From Herbiconiux sp. VKM Ac-1786 (GTDB lineage Bacteria > Actinomycetota > Actinomycetes > Actinomycetales > Microbacteriaceae): a DNA stretch of 64,000 nt. The DNA lies in NCBI RefSeq assembly GCF_015350805.1, contig NZ_JADKSG010000002.1, positions 1,364,001-1,428,000 on the forward strand, given 5' to 3'. Of this stretch, positions 50,060-59,390 are shown one piece after another. The notes beneath the pieces were generated by a model. That model did no database searches and was not told the origin of the DNA. It was given only the letters and a program-made list of their open reading frames with translations. The position numbers were made by a program, and so were the translations under genes. Every line of letters begins with the position of its first letter. The first letter of the stretch is position 1.

Positions 50060-51532
50060 GTGCACACCGTGGACGTGGTGGTGGTCGGCGCAGGGCTCGC
50101 GGGCGTGGGGATGGCCGCACGGCTGCGGCGCGCGCATCCGGAGCTCGAGCTCGTCGTGCTCGAGGGGCGTTCGGCCATCGGCGGCACGTGGGACCTGTTC
50201 CGCTACCCGGGCGTGCGCTCGGACTCGGACATGCACACGCTGGGCTACCCGTTCCGGCCGTGGACCGACGAGCGGTCGATCGCGCCGGCGGGGGTCATCC
50301 GCGACTACGTGCGGAGCACGGCGGAGGCGGAGGGGCTGCTGCCGCTCATCCGGTTCGGGCAGCGGGTGACGGGCGCCGCCTGGAGCAGCGCGGACGGACG
50401 GTGGCGGGTCGAGGTCTCAGGCGGCGAGCCCGTCGAGTGCCGCTTCCTGGTGCTCTGCACGGGCTACTACCGCTACGAGGCGGGCTACACGCCCGAGCTC
50501 CCGGGGCTCGACGACTTCGCGGGGCGGCTCGTGCATCCGCAGCACTGGCCCGAGGGCCTTGACGTCGCGGGCCGGCGGGTCGTCGTGGTCGGCAGCGGGG
50601 CCACGGCGGTCACGCTGGTGCCGGCGCTCGCCGAGGCGGGCGCCCGGGTGACGATGCTGCAGCGCTCGCCGAGCTACGTGGGCGCGGTGGCCTCGCGTGA
50701 CGCCTTCGCGAGACGGGTGGGGCGGATGCTCCCGCCGGCCGCCGCGCACCGGGTCGTGCGGGCGAAGAACGTGGCCGTCTCGACCGCGATCTACCGCTTC
50801 GCGCGACTGCGCCCGGCGGCGATGCGGGCCATCCTGCTGCGACGGGCCGCCGCCGCGCTGCCCCCCGGCTTCGACCTGGGACACTTCAGCCCGCGCTACG
50901 ACCCGTGGGACGAGCGCCTGTGCGCCGTGCCGGACGGCGACCTGTTCGGCGCGCTCTCGGGCGGGCGGGCCGAGGTGGTCACCGACCGCATCGCCCGGGT
51001 CGTGCCCGAAGGCGTCGAGCTCGTGTCGGGGCGGATGCTCGGGGCCGACGTTCTGGTGACCGCGACGGGGCTCGTGCTGCAGCCGCTCGGCGGCATCCGG
51101 CTCACCGTCGACGGCGACCCCGTCGACGTCTCGACGAGGTATGCCTATCGCGGAATGATGCTCTCGGGCGTGCCGAACCTGGCCTTCACCATCGGCTACG
51201 TCAACGCCTCGTGGACCCTGAAGACCGACCTCGTCGCCCGCTACGTCACGCGCCTGATCACCCGCCTCGCCCGCACCGGCGCCGCCTCCGTCACCCCGCA
51301 GCCGCCCCCGGAGGCGCGCGCGCCCGCGAGCGCCACCGCCGAAGGCGCGCCCGCCCCCGTGCCGGGCGAGGCCGAGCCCATGCTCGGCCTCGCCTCCGGC
51401 TACTTCCGCCGCGGCACCCATCTCCTCCCACGCCGAGGACGTCGCGGCCCCTGGCGCGTGCACCAGGACTACCTCCGCGACGTCCTCTCCCTGTCCCACG
51501 GCTCCCTCCGCCGCGGCCTCCGCTACCGCTAG
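50060..51532 (+). CDS. Flavin-containing Baeyer-Villiger-type monooxygenase
   Basis: A 490-residue class B flavin monooxygenase. FAD motif VVVGAGLAGVGMAARLR (residues 6-22), the loop FRYPGVRSDSDMHTLGYPF, the BVMO fingerprint FAGRLVHPQHWP (residues 153-164, exactly FxGxxxHxxxWP), and the NADPH motif VVVVGSGATAVTLV are all present. It inserts oxygen into ketones or oxidises heteroatoms using NADPH and oxygen. GTG 50060 has AAGGAGGT as Shine-Dalgarno. The C-terminal 50 residues carry an Ala/Pro-rich stretch. It converges on dctA with a 4-base overlap. The substrate is unknown. Confidence 0.92.
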   Translation: MHTVDVVVVGAGLAGVGMAARLRRAHPELELVVLEGRSAIGGTWDLFRYPGVRSDSDMHTLGYPFRPWTDERSIAPAGVIRDYVRSTAEAEGLLPLIRFGQRVTGAAWSSADGRWRVEVSGGEPVECRFLVLCTGYYRYEAGYTPELPGLDDFAGRLVHPQHWPEGLDVAGRRVVVVGSGATAVTLVPALAEAGARVTMLQRSPSYVGAVASRDAFARRVGRMLPPAAAHRVVRAKNVAVSTAIYRFARLRPAAMRAILLRRAAAALPPGFDLGHFSPRYDPWDERLCAVPDGDLFGALSGGRAEVVTDRIARVVPEGVELVSGRMLGADVLVTATGLVLQPLGGIRLTVDGDPVDVSTRYAYRGMMLSGVPNLAFTIGYVNASWTLKTDLVARYVTRLITRLARTGAASVTPQPPPEARAPASATAEGAPAPVPGEAEPMLGLASGYFRRGTHLLPRRGRRGPWRVHQDYLRDVLSLSHGSLRRGLRYR

Positions 51533-52953
51533 CGGCGGGCGGGGGTCGCGGGCTCCTCGAGGGGGCCGACGATGGCGGCGACGGCCGCCGTGGTGGGGCG
51601 CTGCTCTCGGGCGACCTCCGCCTGCTCGTCGGCGCCGAGGTGGTCGTCGGCGCTCATGGTCGTCTCGTCGAAGGGGCGCTCCCCGGCCAGCACGGCGGTG
51701 AGCTGCTCGCGGTCGAGCTCCTTCGTCCAGGTGCCGACGAGCAGCGTGGCGACGGCGTTGCCGGTGAAGTTCGTCAGCGCGCGGGCCTCCGACATGAAGC
51801 GGTCGATGCCGACGATCACGCCGACGCCGTCGACGAGGTCGGGGCGGTGCGCCTGCAGGCCGCCGGCGAGGGTGGCGAGTCCGGCTCCGGTGACGCCCGC
51901 CGCACCCTTGGAGGCCAGCATCATGAACAGCAGCAGCGAGATCTGCTCCCCCAGCGCCAGCGGGGTTCCCATCGCGCTGGCGATGAACAGCGACGCCATC
52001 GTCAGGTAGATCGCCGTGCCGTCGAGGTTGAACGAGTACCCGGTCGGCACCGTGATGCCGGCGACGGGCTTGGAGACGCCGACGTGCTCCATCTTGGCGA
52101 TCAGGCGGGGCAGCACGACCTCGCTCGAGGAGGTCGAGACGATCAGCAGGTACTCCCGGCCGAGGTACTTCATGAGCTTGAAGATGTTCACCCGCGCGAC
52201 CGCCCAGAGCAGCGAGCCGAGCACGACCACGATGAACAGCGCGCAGGTGATGTAGAACGCGATCATCAGCGTGCCGAGGCTGATGATGGCCTGGAATCCG
52301 GTGGCCCCCACGACCGCCGCGATGGCGCCGAAGGCCCCGATTGGAGCGACCCACATGATCATGCCGAGGATGCGGAACACCAGCGCCTGGATCTGCCGGA
52401 TCGCCCCGAGGATCGGAGCGCCCTTCGCCCCCATCTTCTGCAGCGCGAACCCGACGAGCAGCGCCACGAACAGCACCTGCAGGATGTTGCCCGCCGTCAG
52501 TGACGACAGCAGCGAGGTCGGGATGATCCCCAGCACGAACGCGGTCGGGTCGCTCGACTCGGCCGAGTCGGGCGCCTCGTACGTCGTCGCGCCGATCATC
52601 AGGCCCTCGCCCGGGTGGATGATGTTGCCCACGAGGAGCCCGATCCCGAGCGCGAAGGTCGACATCACGATGAAGTAGCCGAGCGCGAGCCCGCCGACCT
52701 TGCCGACGGTGGCGGCCTTCGCGATCGAGCCGACCCCGAGCACGATCGTGCAGAAGATGATCGGGGCGATCATCATCTTGATCAGCCCCACGAAGGCCTC
52801 GCCGATCGGCTTCAGGCCGACCGCGAACTGCGGGGCGAGCAGGCCGACCGTGGCGCCGGCGATCACGGCGACGATGACGGCGATGTACAGGTAGTGCGAC
52901 GAGTCGATGCGCCGCCGCTTGGTGCGCGGGGCGGTGCCGGTGTGGAGCGCCAT
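51529..52953 (-). CDS. dctA: C4-dicarboxylate/proton symporter
   Basis: A 474-residue dicarboxylate/amino acid:cation symporter. The membrane domain begins YLYIAVIVAVIAGATVGLLAP. Conserved pieces are the re-entrant loop SSSEVVLPRL with the serine-rich motif, the TM7 motif SFNLDGTAIYLTMA, and GAAGVTGAGLATLAG with VDGVGVIVGIDRFMSEARALTNFTGNA. It takes up succinate, malate or fumarate. The C-terminal 50 residues are a hydrophilic tail. It is divergent from a DcuS/CitA-type sensor kinase, which probably controls it through the shared 118-base region. Confidence 0.95.
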   Translation of the reverse strand: MALHTGTAPRTKRRRIDSSHYLYIAVIVAVIAGATVGLLAPQFAVGLKPIGEAFVGLIKMMIAPIIFCTIVLGVGSIAKAATVGKVGGLALGYFIVMSTFALGIGLLVGNIIHPGEGLMIGATTYEAPDSAESSDPTAFVLGIIPTSLLSSLTAGNILQVLFVALLVGFALQKMGAKGAPILGAIRQIQALVFRILGMIMWVAPIGAFGAIAAVVGATGFQAIISLGTLMIAFYITCALFIVVVLGSLLWAVARVNIFKLMKYLGREYLLIVSTSSSEVVLPRLIAKMEHVGVSKPVAGITVPTGYSFNLDGTAIYLTMASLFIASAMGTPLALGEQISLLLFMMLASKGAAGVTGAGLATLAGGLQAHRPDLVDGVGVIVGIDRFMSEARALTNFTGNAVATLLVGTWTKELDREQLTAVLAGERPFDETTMSADDHLGADEQAEVAREQRPTTAAVAAIVGPLEEPATPARR

Positions 52954-53071
52954 TGCTTCCTCTTCCTCGAGATCCGTCCGGGTCACATCGGTGCCCGGTC
53001 GACCCAGGATGCGCGCGCGGCCGCTCCCGCCTGGCATTGTGTTCATACTGGTCACGAGAGGCGAGGGCGAC

Positions 53072-54676
53072 ATGATCCGACGGTGGAGCATCGCGGCGAA
53101 GCTGTTCGCCCTGCAGCTCGTCGTCATCCTCGCCCTCACCGCCGCCGCGGTGCTGCTCAGCTGGGCGGATGCGCGGGCCGACGTCGAGCGCGACGCGGCC
53201 GCCCGCTCGCTGGCCGTCGCCGAGACCCTCGCCCAGGACCCGTTCGTGCAGGACGGCGTGCAGAGCGCCGACCCCACCGCCGTGCTGCAGCCCTACGCGG
53301 CCGACGTGATGCAGGCGGCCGGCATCGACTTCGTCACCATCATGGGCCCCGACCGCATCCGCTTCACCCACCGCGATCCCGCCGAGATCGGCCGGCCGTT
53401 CCTCGGCAACATCGATCGGGCGCTGGCCGGCGAGGCCTTCACCGAGACCTACACCGGCACCCTCGGCCCCTCCGTACGGGCGGTCGTGCCCATCGAGAGC
53501 GACACCGGCGACGTCGTGGCGCTCGTCTCGGCCGGCATCACGGTCTCGGCCACCCAGGTCGTGCTCGGCACCCGCATCGCGACCGTGCTGGTGGCCGCGG
53601 CCGCCGCGCTGCTGCTCGGCGCACTCGCGTCCTGGGCGCTCAGCCGCTACCTCCGGCGGGTCACCTGGGGCCGCGGCGCCGAGGAGATGAGCCGCATGTT
53701 CGCCTACTACGAGGGGGTGCTGCACTCCATCGGCGAGGGCCTGGTGCTGCAGAACGCGAACCGCGACGTCGTGCTCTACAACGACCGCGCGGCCGAGCTG
53801 CTCGGCCTGCCTCCGTCGCCCCGCCGTCAGGCTCCGGATGCGCGGCCGCAGCCGCTCGCCCGCCTCACCCTGCCCGAGCCGCTGTCCGAGGTGCTGGCGT
53901 CCGACGCCGTGGCGGTCGACGAGATCGTGATCACGCCGACGCACGTGCTGGTGCTCGACCGCGACCGCATCGTGCCGGGGCCGGAGGGCGGAGCATCCGC
54001 TCGGGTGATCGGAACCGTCACCACGCTGCGCGACCACACCCGCCTGCAGGAGCTGACCGGCGAGCTGGCGACCATGACCACGCTCTCGGACGCGCTGCGC
54101 TCGCAGGCGCACGAGTTCGCGAACCGGCTGCACACGATCATCGCGCTGATCGAGCTCGACCGGCCCGCCGAGGCCGCCGAGCTCGCCACGGGCGAACTGG
54201 CGATCAGCCAGCAGCTCGCCGACCGCCTGCTCACCGCGGTCGAGGAGCCGGTGCTGCTCGCCCTGCTGCTCGGCAAGTCGGCGCAGGCGGCCGAGCGCGG
54301 CATCGGCTTCGAGGTGGGCATCCCGTCGCGGGTCGGCGGCGGCGCGCTGCCCCCGCAGGAGCTGATCACGATCGTCGGGAACCTGATCGACAACGCCTTC
54401 GACGCCGTCGCCGGCACCCCTGACCCGGTCGTGTCGGTCGACATCGACGGCGACGACCCCGCGCTCCTCGTGATCGAGGTCTCCGACAGCGGCGCCGGGC
54501 CCGACCCGGCGGCGGCCCGCGGGCTGTTCGAGTTCGGCGCCACGACGAAGACGGTGACGGATGCCCGCTCCACCGGCCGCGGCATCGGCCTCGCCCTGGT
54601 GCGGCAGTCGGTCGCGCGTCTCGGCGGCCGCATCGCGGTCGACGGCTCGCGCTTCACGGTGGAGCTGCCGCGGTGA
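53072..54676 (+). CDS. CitA/DcuS-type sensor histidine kinase
   Basis: A 534-residue membrane kinase: a first helix (LFALQLVVILALTAAAVLL), an extracytoplasmic PASp/Cache domain (residues 35-170, containing TIMGPDRIRFTHRDPAEIGRPFLGNI, the family's ligand region), a second helix (VLVAAAAALLLGALASWAL), a cytoplasmic PAS near 210-320, then the H box QAHEFANRLH (His347) and the ATPase boxes NLIDNAFDA and GRGIGLALVRQSV. It probably senses C4-dicarboxylates or citrate. The Shine-Dalgarno is GAGGCGAGG. Its stop overlaps the response regulator start. Confidence 0.94.
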   Translation: MIRRWSIAAKLFALQLVVILALTAAAVLLSWADARADVERDAAARSLAVAETLAQDPFVQDGVQSADPTAVLQPYAADVMQAAGIDFVTIMGPDRIRFTHRDPAEIGRPFLGNIDRALAGEAFTETYTGTLGPSVRAVVPIESDTGDVVALVSAGITVSATQVVLGTRIATVLVAAAAALLLGALASWALSRYLRRVTWGRGAEEMSRMFAYYEGVLHSIGEGLVLQNANRDVVLYNDRAAELLGLPPSPRRQAPDARPQPLARLTLPEPLSEVLASDAVAVDEIVITPTHVLVLDRDRIVPGPEGGASARVIGTVTTLRDHTRLQELTGELATMTTLSDALRSQAHEFANRLHTIIALIELDRPAEAAELATGELAISQQLADRLLTAVEEPVLLALLLGKSAQAAERGIGFEVGIPSRVGGGALPPQELITIVGNLIDNAFDAVAGTPDPVVSVDIDGDDPALLVIEVSDSGAGPDPAAARGLFEFGATTKTVTDARSTGRGIGLALVRQSVARLGGRIAVDGSRFTVELPR

Positions 54677-55374
54677 GCGCGATCCGGGTGCTGGTCGTCG
54701 AGGACGAGCCGCTGACCGCGGAGGCGCACGCCGCCTACGTCGGGCGCCTCGAGGGCTTCGAGCTGGCGGGGGTGGCCGGCACGGGGTCGGCGGCGATCCG
54801 GGCGCTGCGGGCGGCGGCGGGTGCCGGGCAGCCGGGCATCGACCTGATCCTGCTCGACGTGAACCTGCCCGACACGACCGGCATCGAGCTGTGCCGGCAC
54901 CTGCGCGCCTCGGGCATCGAGACCGACGTCATCGCGGTCACCGCGGTGCGCGACGCCGCCGTGGTGCGCTCGGCGGTGTCGCTCGGCATCGTGCAGTACC
55001 TGATCAAGCCCTTCACCTTCGCGTCGTTCGCCGAGAAGCTCGGGGCCTACCGCGACTACCACTCCCGGCTCGCCGACTCCGTGGTCACCGACCAGTCGGA
55101 GATCGACTCGTCGTTCGCGGCACTCCGCTCCTCGACGGGCGGCGACCTGCCCAAGGGCCTGACCGCGGCGACGCTCGGCCAGGTGCGCGAGGTGCTGCGC
55201 TCGGCCGCGCCGGCGGGCCTGTCGGCGACCGAGCTCGGCGCCCGGCTGTCGCTGTCCCGCGTGACCGCCCGGCGCTACCTCGAGCACCTCACCGACACGG
55301 GGGCCGCCCTGCGCGGCCAGCGCTACGGCGCCCCCGGCCGCCCCGAGGTGGAGTACCGCGCCGCCGCGCGCTGA
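54673..55374 (+). CDS. Response regulator, DcuR/CitB type
   Basis: A 233-residue regulator. The receiver domain has the acidic pocket VVEDEPL and the phosphorylated Asp62 in LILLDVNLPD, with the Lys in YLIKPF. The C-terminal helix-turn-helix (LSATELGARLSLSRVTARRYLEHLTDTGAA) is of the CitB/DcuR class. It probably activates dctA, which is divergent from the kinase gene. GTG 54673 lies within the kinase stop (GTGA). Confidence 0.94.
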   Translation: MSAIRVLVVEDEPLTAEAHAAYVGRLEGFELAGVAGTGSAAIRALRAAAGAGQPGIDLILLDVNLPDTTGIELCRHLRASGIETDVIAVTAVRDAAVVRSAVSLGIVQYLIKPFTFASFAEKLGAYRDYHSRLADSVVTDQSEIDSSFAALRSSTGGDLPKGLTAATLGQVREVLRSAAPAGLSATELGARLSLSRVTARRYLEHLTDTGAALRGQRYGAPGRPEVEYRAAAR

Positions 55375-55516
55375 TCCGCGTCGCCGCGCCCTCTCCGGGC
55401 GCCTTCTGCCACGTGCTCCGGGGCACTGTCAAGCCACCTGCCGCCCCCGAGCGGCCGCCCTAGCGTCGCCGATACACGGAGACGACCGTCTCCCCACCTG
55501 TCTGGAGGACAACACC

Positions 55517-55960
55517 ATGGCTGCGAAATGGATCGCACGGATTCTCGGCATCGTCGTCGCCCTGCTGGCGATCATCGGACTGTTCATCGAGGGCGAGCAC
55601 CTCGGCGGATTCGCCAACGTCGACCTCACACTCGACATCGCCCGCATCGTGATCGCGGCCGCGCTGCTCTGGGTCGGCTTCGGCCGGGTCAGCCGGGCGG
55701 CGCTCGCGACGGTGCTCGGCATCGTCGGGGTGGGCTACATCCTGATGGCCGTGCTCGCGTTCGTCGACTCGACGCTGTTCGGCGTGCTGCCGACCGGCTT
55801 CACCGGCTTCGACATCGGCTTCCACCTCGTCTCCGGCATCCTGGCGCTCGTGGGCGCCTTCCTGCCGCTCCGCGACGACGCCGCCCGACGCGTCAGTCGA
55901 CGGGGACGATCAGGCCCTGCCAGGTCTCGTCGATGTAGTCCTTCGTCCGCTGGTCGGTGA
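55517..55960 (+). CDS. DUF4383-like four-helix membrane protein, 3' end overlapping metQ
   Basis: A 147-residue membrane protein with four helices (ILGIVVALLAIIGLFI, IVIAAALLWVGFG, TVLGIVGVGYILMAVLAFVD, FHLVSGILALVGAFLPL). The pattern resembles the DUF4383 family. The last 22 residues are Arg/Ser/Pro-rich and are read from DNA that is also the antisense of metQ, with a 68-base overlap. The stop codon may have been lost and the tail may be meaningless. The start is preceded by TGGAGGAC. Function unknown. Confidence 0.7.
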   Translation: MAAKWIARILGIVVALLAIIGLFIEGEHLGGFANVDLTLDIARIVIAAALLWVGFGRVSRAALATVLGIVGVGYILMAVLAFVDSTLFGVLPTGFTGFDIGFHLVSGILALVGAFLPLRDDAARRVSRRGRSGPARSRRCSPSSAGR

Positions 55961-56732
55961 GCAGCTCGTAGAGCTTCGCGATCCGCGGGTCGTCCTTCAG
56001 GTCCGGGCTCGTCGCGAGGATGTTGTAGTAGTCGCTGTCGGTCGTCTCGAGGATGATCGCCTGGTCGCTCGTGAGGCCGGCCGGCAGCGCGAACGAGGCG
56101 GTCACGAACGCGGCGTCCGAGTCGGGAACGGCCAGCGCGAGGCTGGCGTTCTCGATCTCGGTGAACTCGAAGTCGCTCGGGTTCGAGGTCACGCCGTCGA
56201 GGTTCGTCACGCCGTCGGCCACCTCGATCAGGCCCTGAGCGGCGAGCAGCTTGAGGGCACGGCCCTCGTTGGTCGGGTCGTTCGGGATGGCGATCTTCGC
56301 TCCCTGCGGCAGCTGCTCCACGCTCGAGATCTTGTCGGAGTAGAAGCCGGCGGCCGGCAGGTAGACCTGTCCGGCGCTCACCAGGTCGCCCCCGGACTGC
56401 GTGTTGTAGGTGTCGAGGAAGGTCGCGTTCTGGAACAGGTTCGCATCGGTGCTGCCGTCGGTCAGCGCCGGGTTCGGCGTGTTGTAGTCGGTGAACTCCA
56501 CGAACTCGATGTCGAGCCCGGCCTCCTCGGCCAGGTTGTCCTGCACCCAGTTCAGGATGTCGCCGGCCGGCACGGCGAGCGCACCGACCTTGACGGTGCC
56601 GAGCCCGTCGCCGGCGGAGGTGCCGGCATCGCTCGAGCTCGAGCAGGCCGCCAGCGAGGCGGTGAGGGTGGCCGCCGCCACGAGGGCGAGGGCTCGGAGG
56701 ATGGTGCGCGGGCGGCGTGCTGTGCTGCTCAT
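55893..56732 (-). CDS. metQ: Methionine ABC transporter binding lipoprotein
   Basis: A 279-residue NlpA/MetQ family lipoprotein. It has a signal peptide with lipobox TASLAAC (Cys about 29), then VKVGALAVPAGDILNWV and DIEFVEFTDYNTPNPALTDGSTDANLFQNATFLD, the usual ligand-pocket sequence, and KIAIPNDPTNEGRALKLL. It binds D- or L-methionine outside the membrane for the MetI-MetN system. Its start overlaps the metI stop by four bases. It is the last gene of metNIQ and converges with the DUF4383-like gene. Confidence 0.94.
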   Translation of the reverse strand: MSSTARRPRTILRALALVAAATLTASLAACSSSSDAGTSAGDGLGTVKVGALAVPAGDILNWVQDNLAEEAGLDIEFVEFTDYNTPNPALTDGSTDANLFQNATFLDTYNTQSGGDLVSAGQVYLPAAGFYSDKISSVEQLPQGAKIAIPNDPTNEGRALKLLAAQGLIEVADGVTNLDGVTSNPSDFEFTEIENASLALAVPDSDAAFVTASFALPAGLTSDQAIILETTDSDYYNILATSPDLKDDPRIAKLYELLTDQRTKDYIDETWQGLIVPVD

Positions 56733-57520
56733 GGTGCGGCTCCTTCGGAAGGGGTGAGGGCGGTGCGGGAGGTGCGGGTGCGGGAGGTGCCCGTGCGGGC
56801 TCGCCGGCCGTCGGCGCCGCCGCGGTGCGAGACCCGCACGGCGATGCGGCTGAGCACCAGCTGCACGAGCTGCACGATGGCGAACAGGATGATCACGACG
56901 AAGACGATGTGGATCCAGCTGTAGCGCTGGAAGCCGTAGGTGATGGCGACGTTGCCGAGTCCGCCGCCGCCCACCACGCCGACCATGGCCGAGAAGTTGA
57001 TGATCGAGGTGATGGTGGTCGAGACGCCGAGCAGGATGGCGGGCATCGACTCGCTCAGCAGCACCCGCCGCACCAGCTGCCAGCGGGTGGCGCCGAGCGC
57101 ATCCGCCGTCTCGTAGAGCCCGGGGGCCACGTCGTTCACGGCGATCTCGACCATGCGGGCGAAGAACGGGATGGCGATGATCGTCAGCGGCACGATCGAG
57201 GCCGTGGTGCCGACGAAGGTGCCGATCAGCCAGCGGGTGAAGGGGATCAGGGCGATCATCAGGATGATGAAGGGCACCGAGCGCCCCACGTTGACGACGA
57301 AGCCGAGCACGCGGTTCACGGTGCGCGCGACCCACACGGGGCCGAGCGCCCGCTCGAGGAACGCGCCCTTCTCGGTGCCGACCAGCAGGATGCCGAGCGG
57401 CAGGCCGATCACGATCGTGAGCACCGTCGCGACACCCACCATGTAGAGGGTCTCGCCGGTGCCCTTCAGCAGCACCTCGGCGAGGTTCGACCAGAAGTCC
57501 GGGGAGTCGTAGTCGATCAC
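56729..57520 (-). CDS. metI: Methionine ABC transporter permease
   Basis: A 263-residue permease with five to six helices. The N-terminal MetI sequence FWSNLAEVLLKGTGETLYMVGVATVLTIVIGLPLGILLVGTEKG is clear, and the EAA loop GLYETADALGATRWQLVRRVLLSESMPAILLG is complete. The C-terminal 35 residues are a hydrophilic Arg/Thr extension absent from most family members. ATGA overlaps join it to metN and metQ. Confidence 0.94.
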   Translation of the reverse strand: MIDYDSPDFWSNLAEVLLKGTGETLYMVGVATVLTIVIGLPLGILLVGTEKGAFLERALGPVWVARTVNRVLGFVVNVGRSVPFIILMIALIPFTRWLIGTFVGTTASIVPLTIIAIPFFARMVEIAVNDVAPGLYETADALGATRWQLVRRVLLSESMPAILLGVSTTITSIINFSAMVGVVGGGGLGNVAITYGFQRYSWIHIVFVVIILFAIVQLVQLVLSRIAVRVSHRGGADGRRARTGTSRTRTSRTALTPSEGAAP

Positions 57521-58515
57521 GCGGCCTCACCGCCGCGCAGCCAGTCGACGATCAGGCCCTGCCGGCGGAGGTCGGCGACCACGGCGGCCGCGGCCTCACC
57601 CTGCACGGGGAGGCTCAGGCGCGTGCGCCCGGCCTGGGTTCCGCCGATGCGTTCGACGACGGCGCCGAGGATGCTCACGTCGAGCCGGTGCTCGCGAGCC
57701 AGCTGGGCGATCACCGGGCGGTCGGCGGTGCCGCCCGCGAAGGTGATGTCGATGACGGTGGGGCCGTCGCCCGGCCCCGGCGCGGCGAGCGGGAAGAGCT
57801 GACCGGCGAGGGCGGAGCCCGGCGTGCGCAGCAGCTCGACGAGCCGGCCCTGCTCGACGATGCGACCGTGCTCCATCAGGGCGGCGGAGGCGCAGATGCG
57901 CTTGACGACGTCCATCTCGTGGGTGATCAGCAGCACCGTGAGGTGGAGCTCGCGGTTCAGCCGCGCGATCAGGTCGAGGATCGACTCCGTCGTCTCGGGG
58001 TCGAGCGCGCTCGTCGCCTCGTCCGAGAGCAGCACCTTCGGCCGGGCGGCGAGCGCGCGGGCGATGCCGACGCGCTGCTTCTGCCCGCCCGAGAGCTGCG
58101 CCGGGTAGGCGCGGCCGCGGTCGGCGAGGCCCACGAGGTCGAGCATCTCGGATGCCCGGCCGGCCCGCTGGCCCCGCGGCACCCGCGCCGCCTCGAGCGC
58201 GAACTCCACGTTCTGCTGCACCGAGCGGTTGGCGAGCAGGTTGAAGTGCTGGAAGACCATGCCGACCTGCCGGCGCGCGGCGCGGAGCGCCGAGCCGTTC
58301 AGGCTCGTCAGCTCGGTGCCGGCCACGGAGACCGAGCCCGAGTCGGGCCGCTCCAGCAGGTTCACGGTGCGCAGCAGCGTGCTCTTGCCGGCGCCCGAGC
58401 GCCCGACGACGCCGAACACCTCGCCCTCGGGCACCTCGATGCTCACGTCGTCGAGGGCGCGCACGGCCGACGGCCCGTGGCCGTAGCTCTTCTGCAGGTG
58501 CTGCACCGTGATCAT
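57517..58515 (-). CDS. metN: Methionine ABC transporter ATPase with NIL domain
   Basis: A 332-residue ATPase. Walker A VGRSGAGKST, the signature LSGGQKQRVGIARAL, Walker B VLLSDEATSALDPET and the switch His in VLLITHEMD are complete. The C-terminal NIL domain (DVSILGAVVERIGGTQAGRTRLSL) binds methionine and inhibits transport when the cell has enough. ATG 58515 begins MITVQHLQKSYG. Only 76 bases separate it from the divergent small gene, too few for a SAM riboswitch, so control by an S-box is not supported. Confidence 0.95.
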   Translation of the reverse strand: MITVQHLQKSYGHGPSAVRALDDVSIEVPEGEVFGVVGRSGAGKSTLLRTVNLLERPDSGSVSVAGTELTSLNGSALRAARRQVGMVFQHFNLLANRSVQQNVEFALEAARVPRGQRAGRASEMLDLVGLADRGRAYPAQLSGGQKQRVGIARALAARPKVLLSDEATSALDPETTESILDLIARLNRELHLTVLLITHEMDVVKRICASAALMEHGRIVEQGRLVELLRTPGSALAGQLFPLAAPGPGDGPTVIDITFAGGTADRPVIAQLAREHRLDVSILGAVVERIGGTQAGRTRLSLPVQGEAAAAVVADLRRQGLIVDWLRGGEAA

Positions 58516-58591
58516 CCGTCGATCAGACCATCGAAGCGACGGTCACGGCCAATCACGGTTACGTCGTGTGACGCGGAGTAGGGTCGCGGAC

Positions 58592-58744
58592 ATGAGCGAC
58601 GAGAAGCGTGACTGGGTGGCCGAACACGAGCACGAGCATCCGGAGACCCCCGACGAGCAGGAGGCCGCGAAGGTCTCACCGGCGCAGGGCGAGCTGGCGG
58701 CCGAGCTGCGCAGCATCCGCGCCGTCGGCGAGGACAGGCGGTGA
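58592..58744 (+). CDS. Small acidic protein, leaderless
   Basis: A 50-residue hydrophilic protein (MSDEKRDWVAEHEHEHPETPDE...RRR-like basic end). It has no Cys and looks disordered. TAGGGT (58579-58584) ends seven bases before the ATG, so the mRNA is probably leaderless. It overlaps the PPOX enzyme start by GTGA. Function unknown. Confidence 0.65.
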   Translation: MSDEKRDWVAEHEHEHPETPDEQEAAKVSPAQGELAAELRSIRAVGEDRR

Positions 58745-59148
58745 CCGGGGAGGCCACCGCTCCCCCGCTGCTCGCGCTCGGCGACGAGCACTTCGTGTCG
58801 CTGACGACCTTCCGGAAGTCGGGCGTGCCCGTCTCGACCCCGGTCTGGATCGTGCGCGACGGCGACACCCTGCTCGTCACGACGCCCGACGGCACCGGCA
58901 AGGTCAAGCGCCTGCGCAACGACCCGCGCGTCGAGCTCCGACCGTGCAGCCGCATGGGAGCGGTGAAGGAGGGCGAGCCCGCCCGCCTCGGCCTGGCCGA
59001 GATCGAGCGCGACGCCGCCTCGGTGAAGCGCGGCGGCGGGCTGTTCCAGCGGAAGCACCCGCTGGAGTACCGCGTGTTCATGCTCGTGGAGCGCATCGCG
59101 GCGAAGCGGCAGAAGCCGCGCGTGATGCTCCGCATCCGCCCGGCCTGA
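58741..59148 (+). CDS. PPOX-class F420/flavin-dependent oxidoreductase
   Basis: A 135-residue split-barrel enzyme of the PPOX-like superfamily. FVSLTTFRKSGVPVSTPVWIVRDGDTLLVTTPDGTGKVKRLRNDPRVEL is the typical beta-barrel start for actinobacterial F420-dependent members. The C-terminus RVFMLVERIAAKRQKPRVMLRIRP completes the barrel. It should work as a homodimer with F420 or FMN. The substrate is unknown. It is translated together with the 50-residue upstream protein. A long palindrome follows 242 bases later. Confidence 0.88.
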   Translation: MTGEATAPPLLALGDEHFVSLTTFRKSGVPVSTPVWIVRDGDTLLVTTPDGTGKVKRLRNDPRVELRPCSRMGAVKEGEPARLGLAEIERDAASVKRGGGLFQRKHPLEYRVFMLVERIAAKRQKPRVMLRIRPA

Positions 59149-59390
59149 CGGCCGCCGACGTCGACGGCCGAGGCCGCCTCGACGAGTACGCGGGAACCCG
59201 GGCACCGGCCCGGACGCACAGCGCCCTCTTCGCCCGCACCATTCGGGTAGTACCTCGCCCGGCTGCCCGCGATCACGATCGCGTCGCTCACGATGATGTC
59301 GATGTTCGGGCTGCAGCGTCCCTCCGCGGAGCGATCGCCGGGAATCTCGCCGCTTTCGAGATGACCTCGTCGATCCCTGCGCGTACGCTC
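59149..59390. other. Intergenic region without a supported gene
   Basis: No open frame here has convincing protein-like composition. A 6-base inverted repeat CGGCCG...CGGCCG lies near 59152-59170. On the minus strand a weak open frame passes through but has no supported start. I see nothing else. Confidence 0.4.

Noticed and set aside
58516-58591. Possible SAM riboswitch ahead of metN
   Set aside because: The whole intergenic space is 76 bases and serves two divergent genes. A SAM riboswitch needs about 100 bases or more, and no conserved core is visible.
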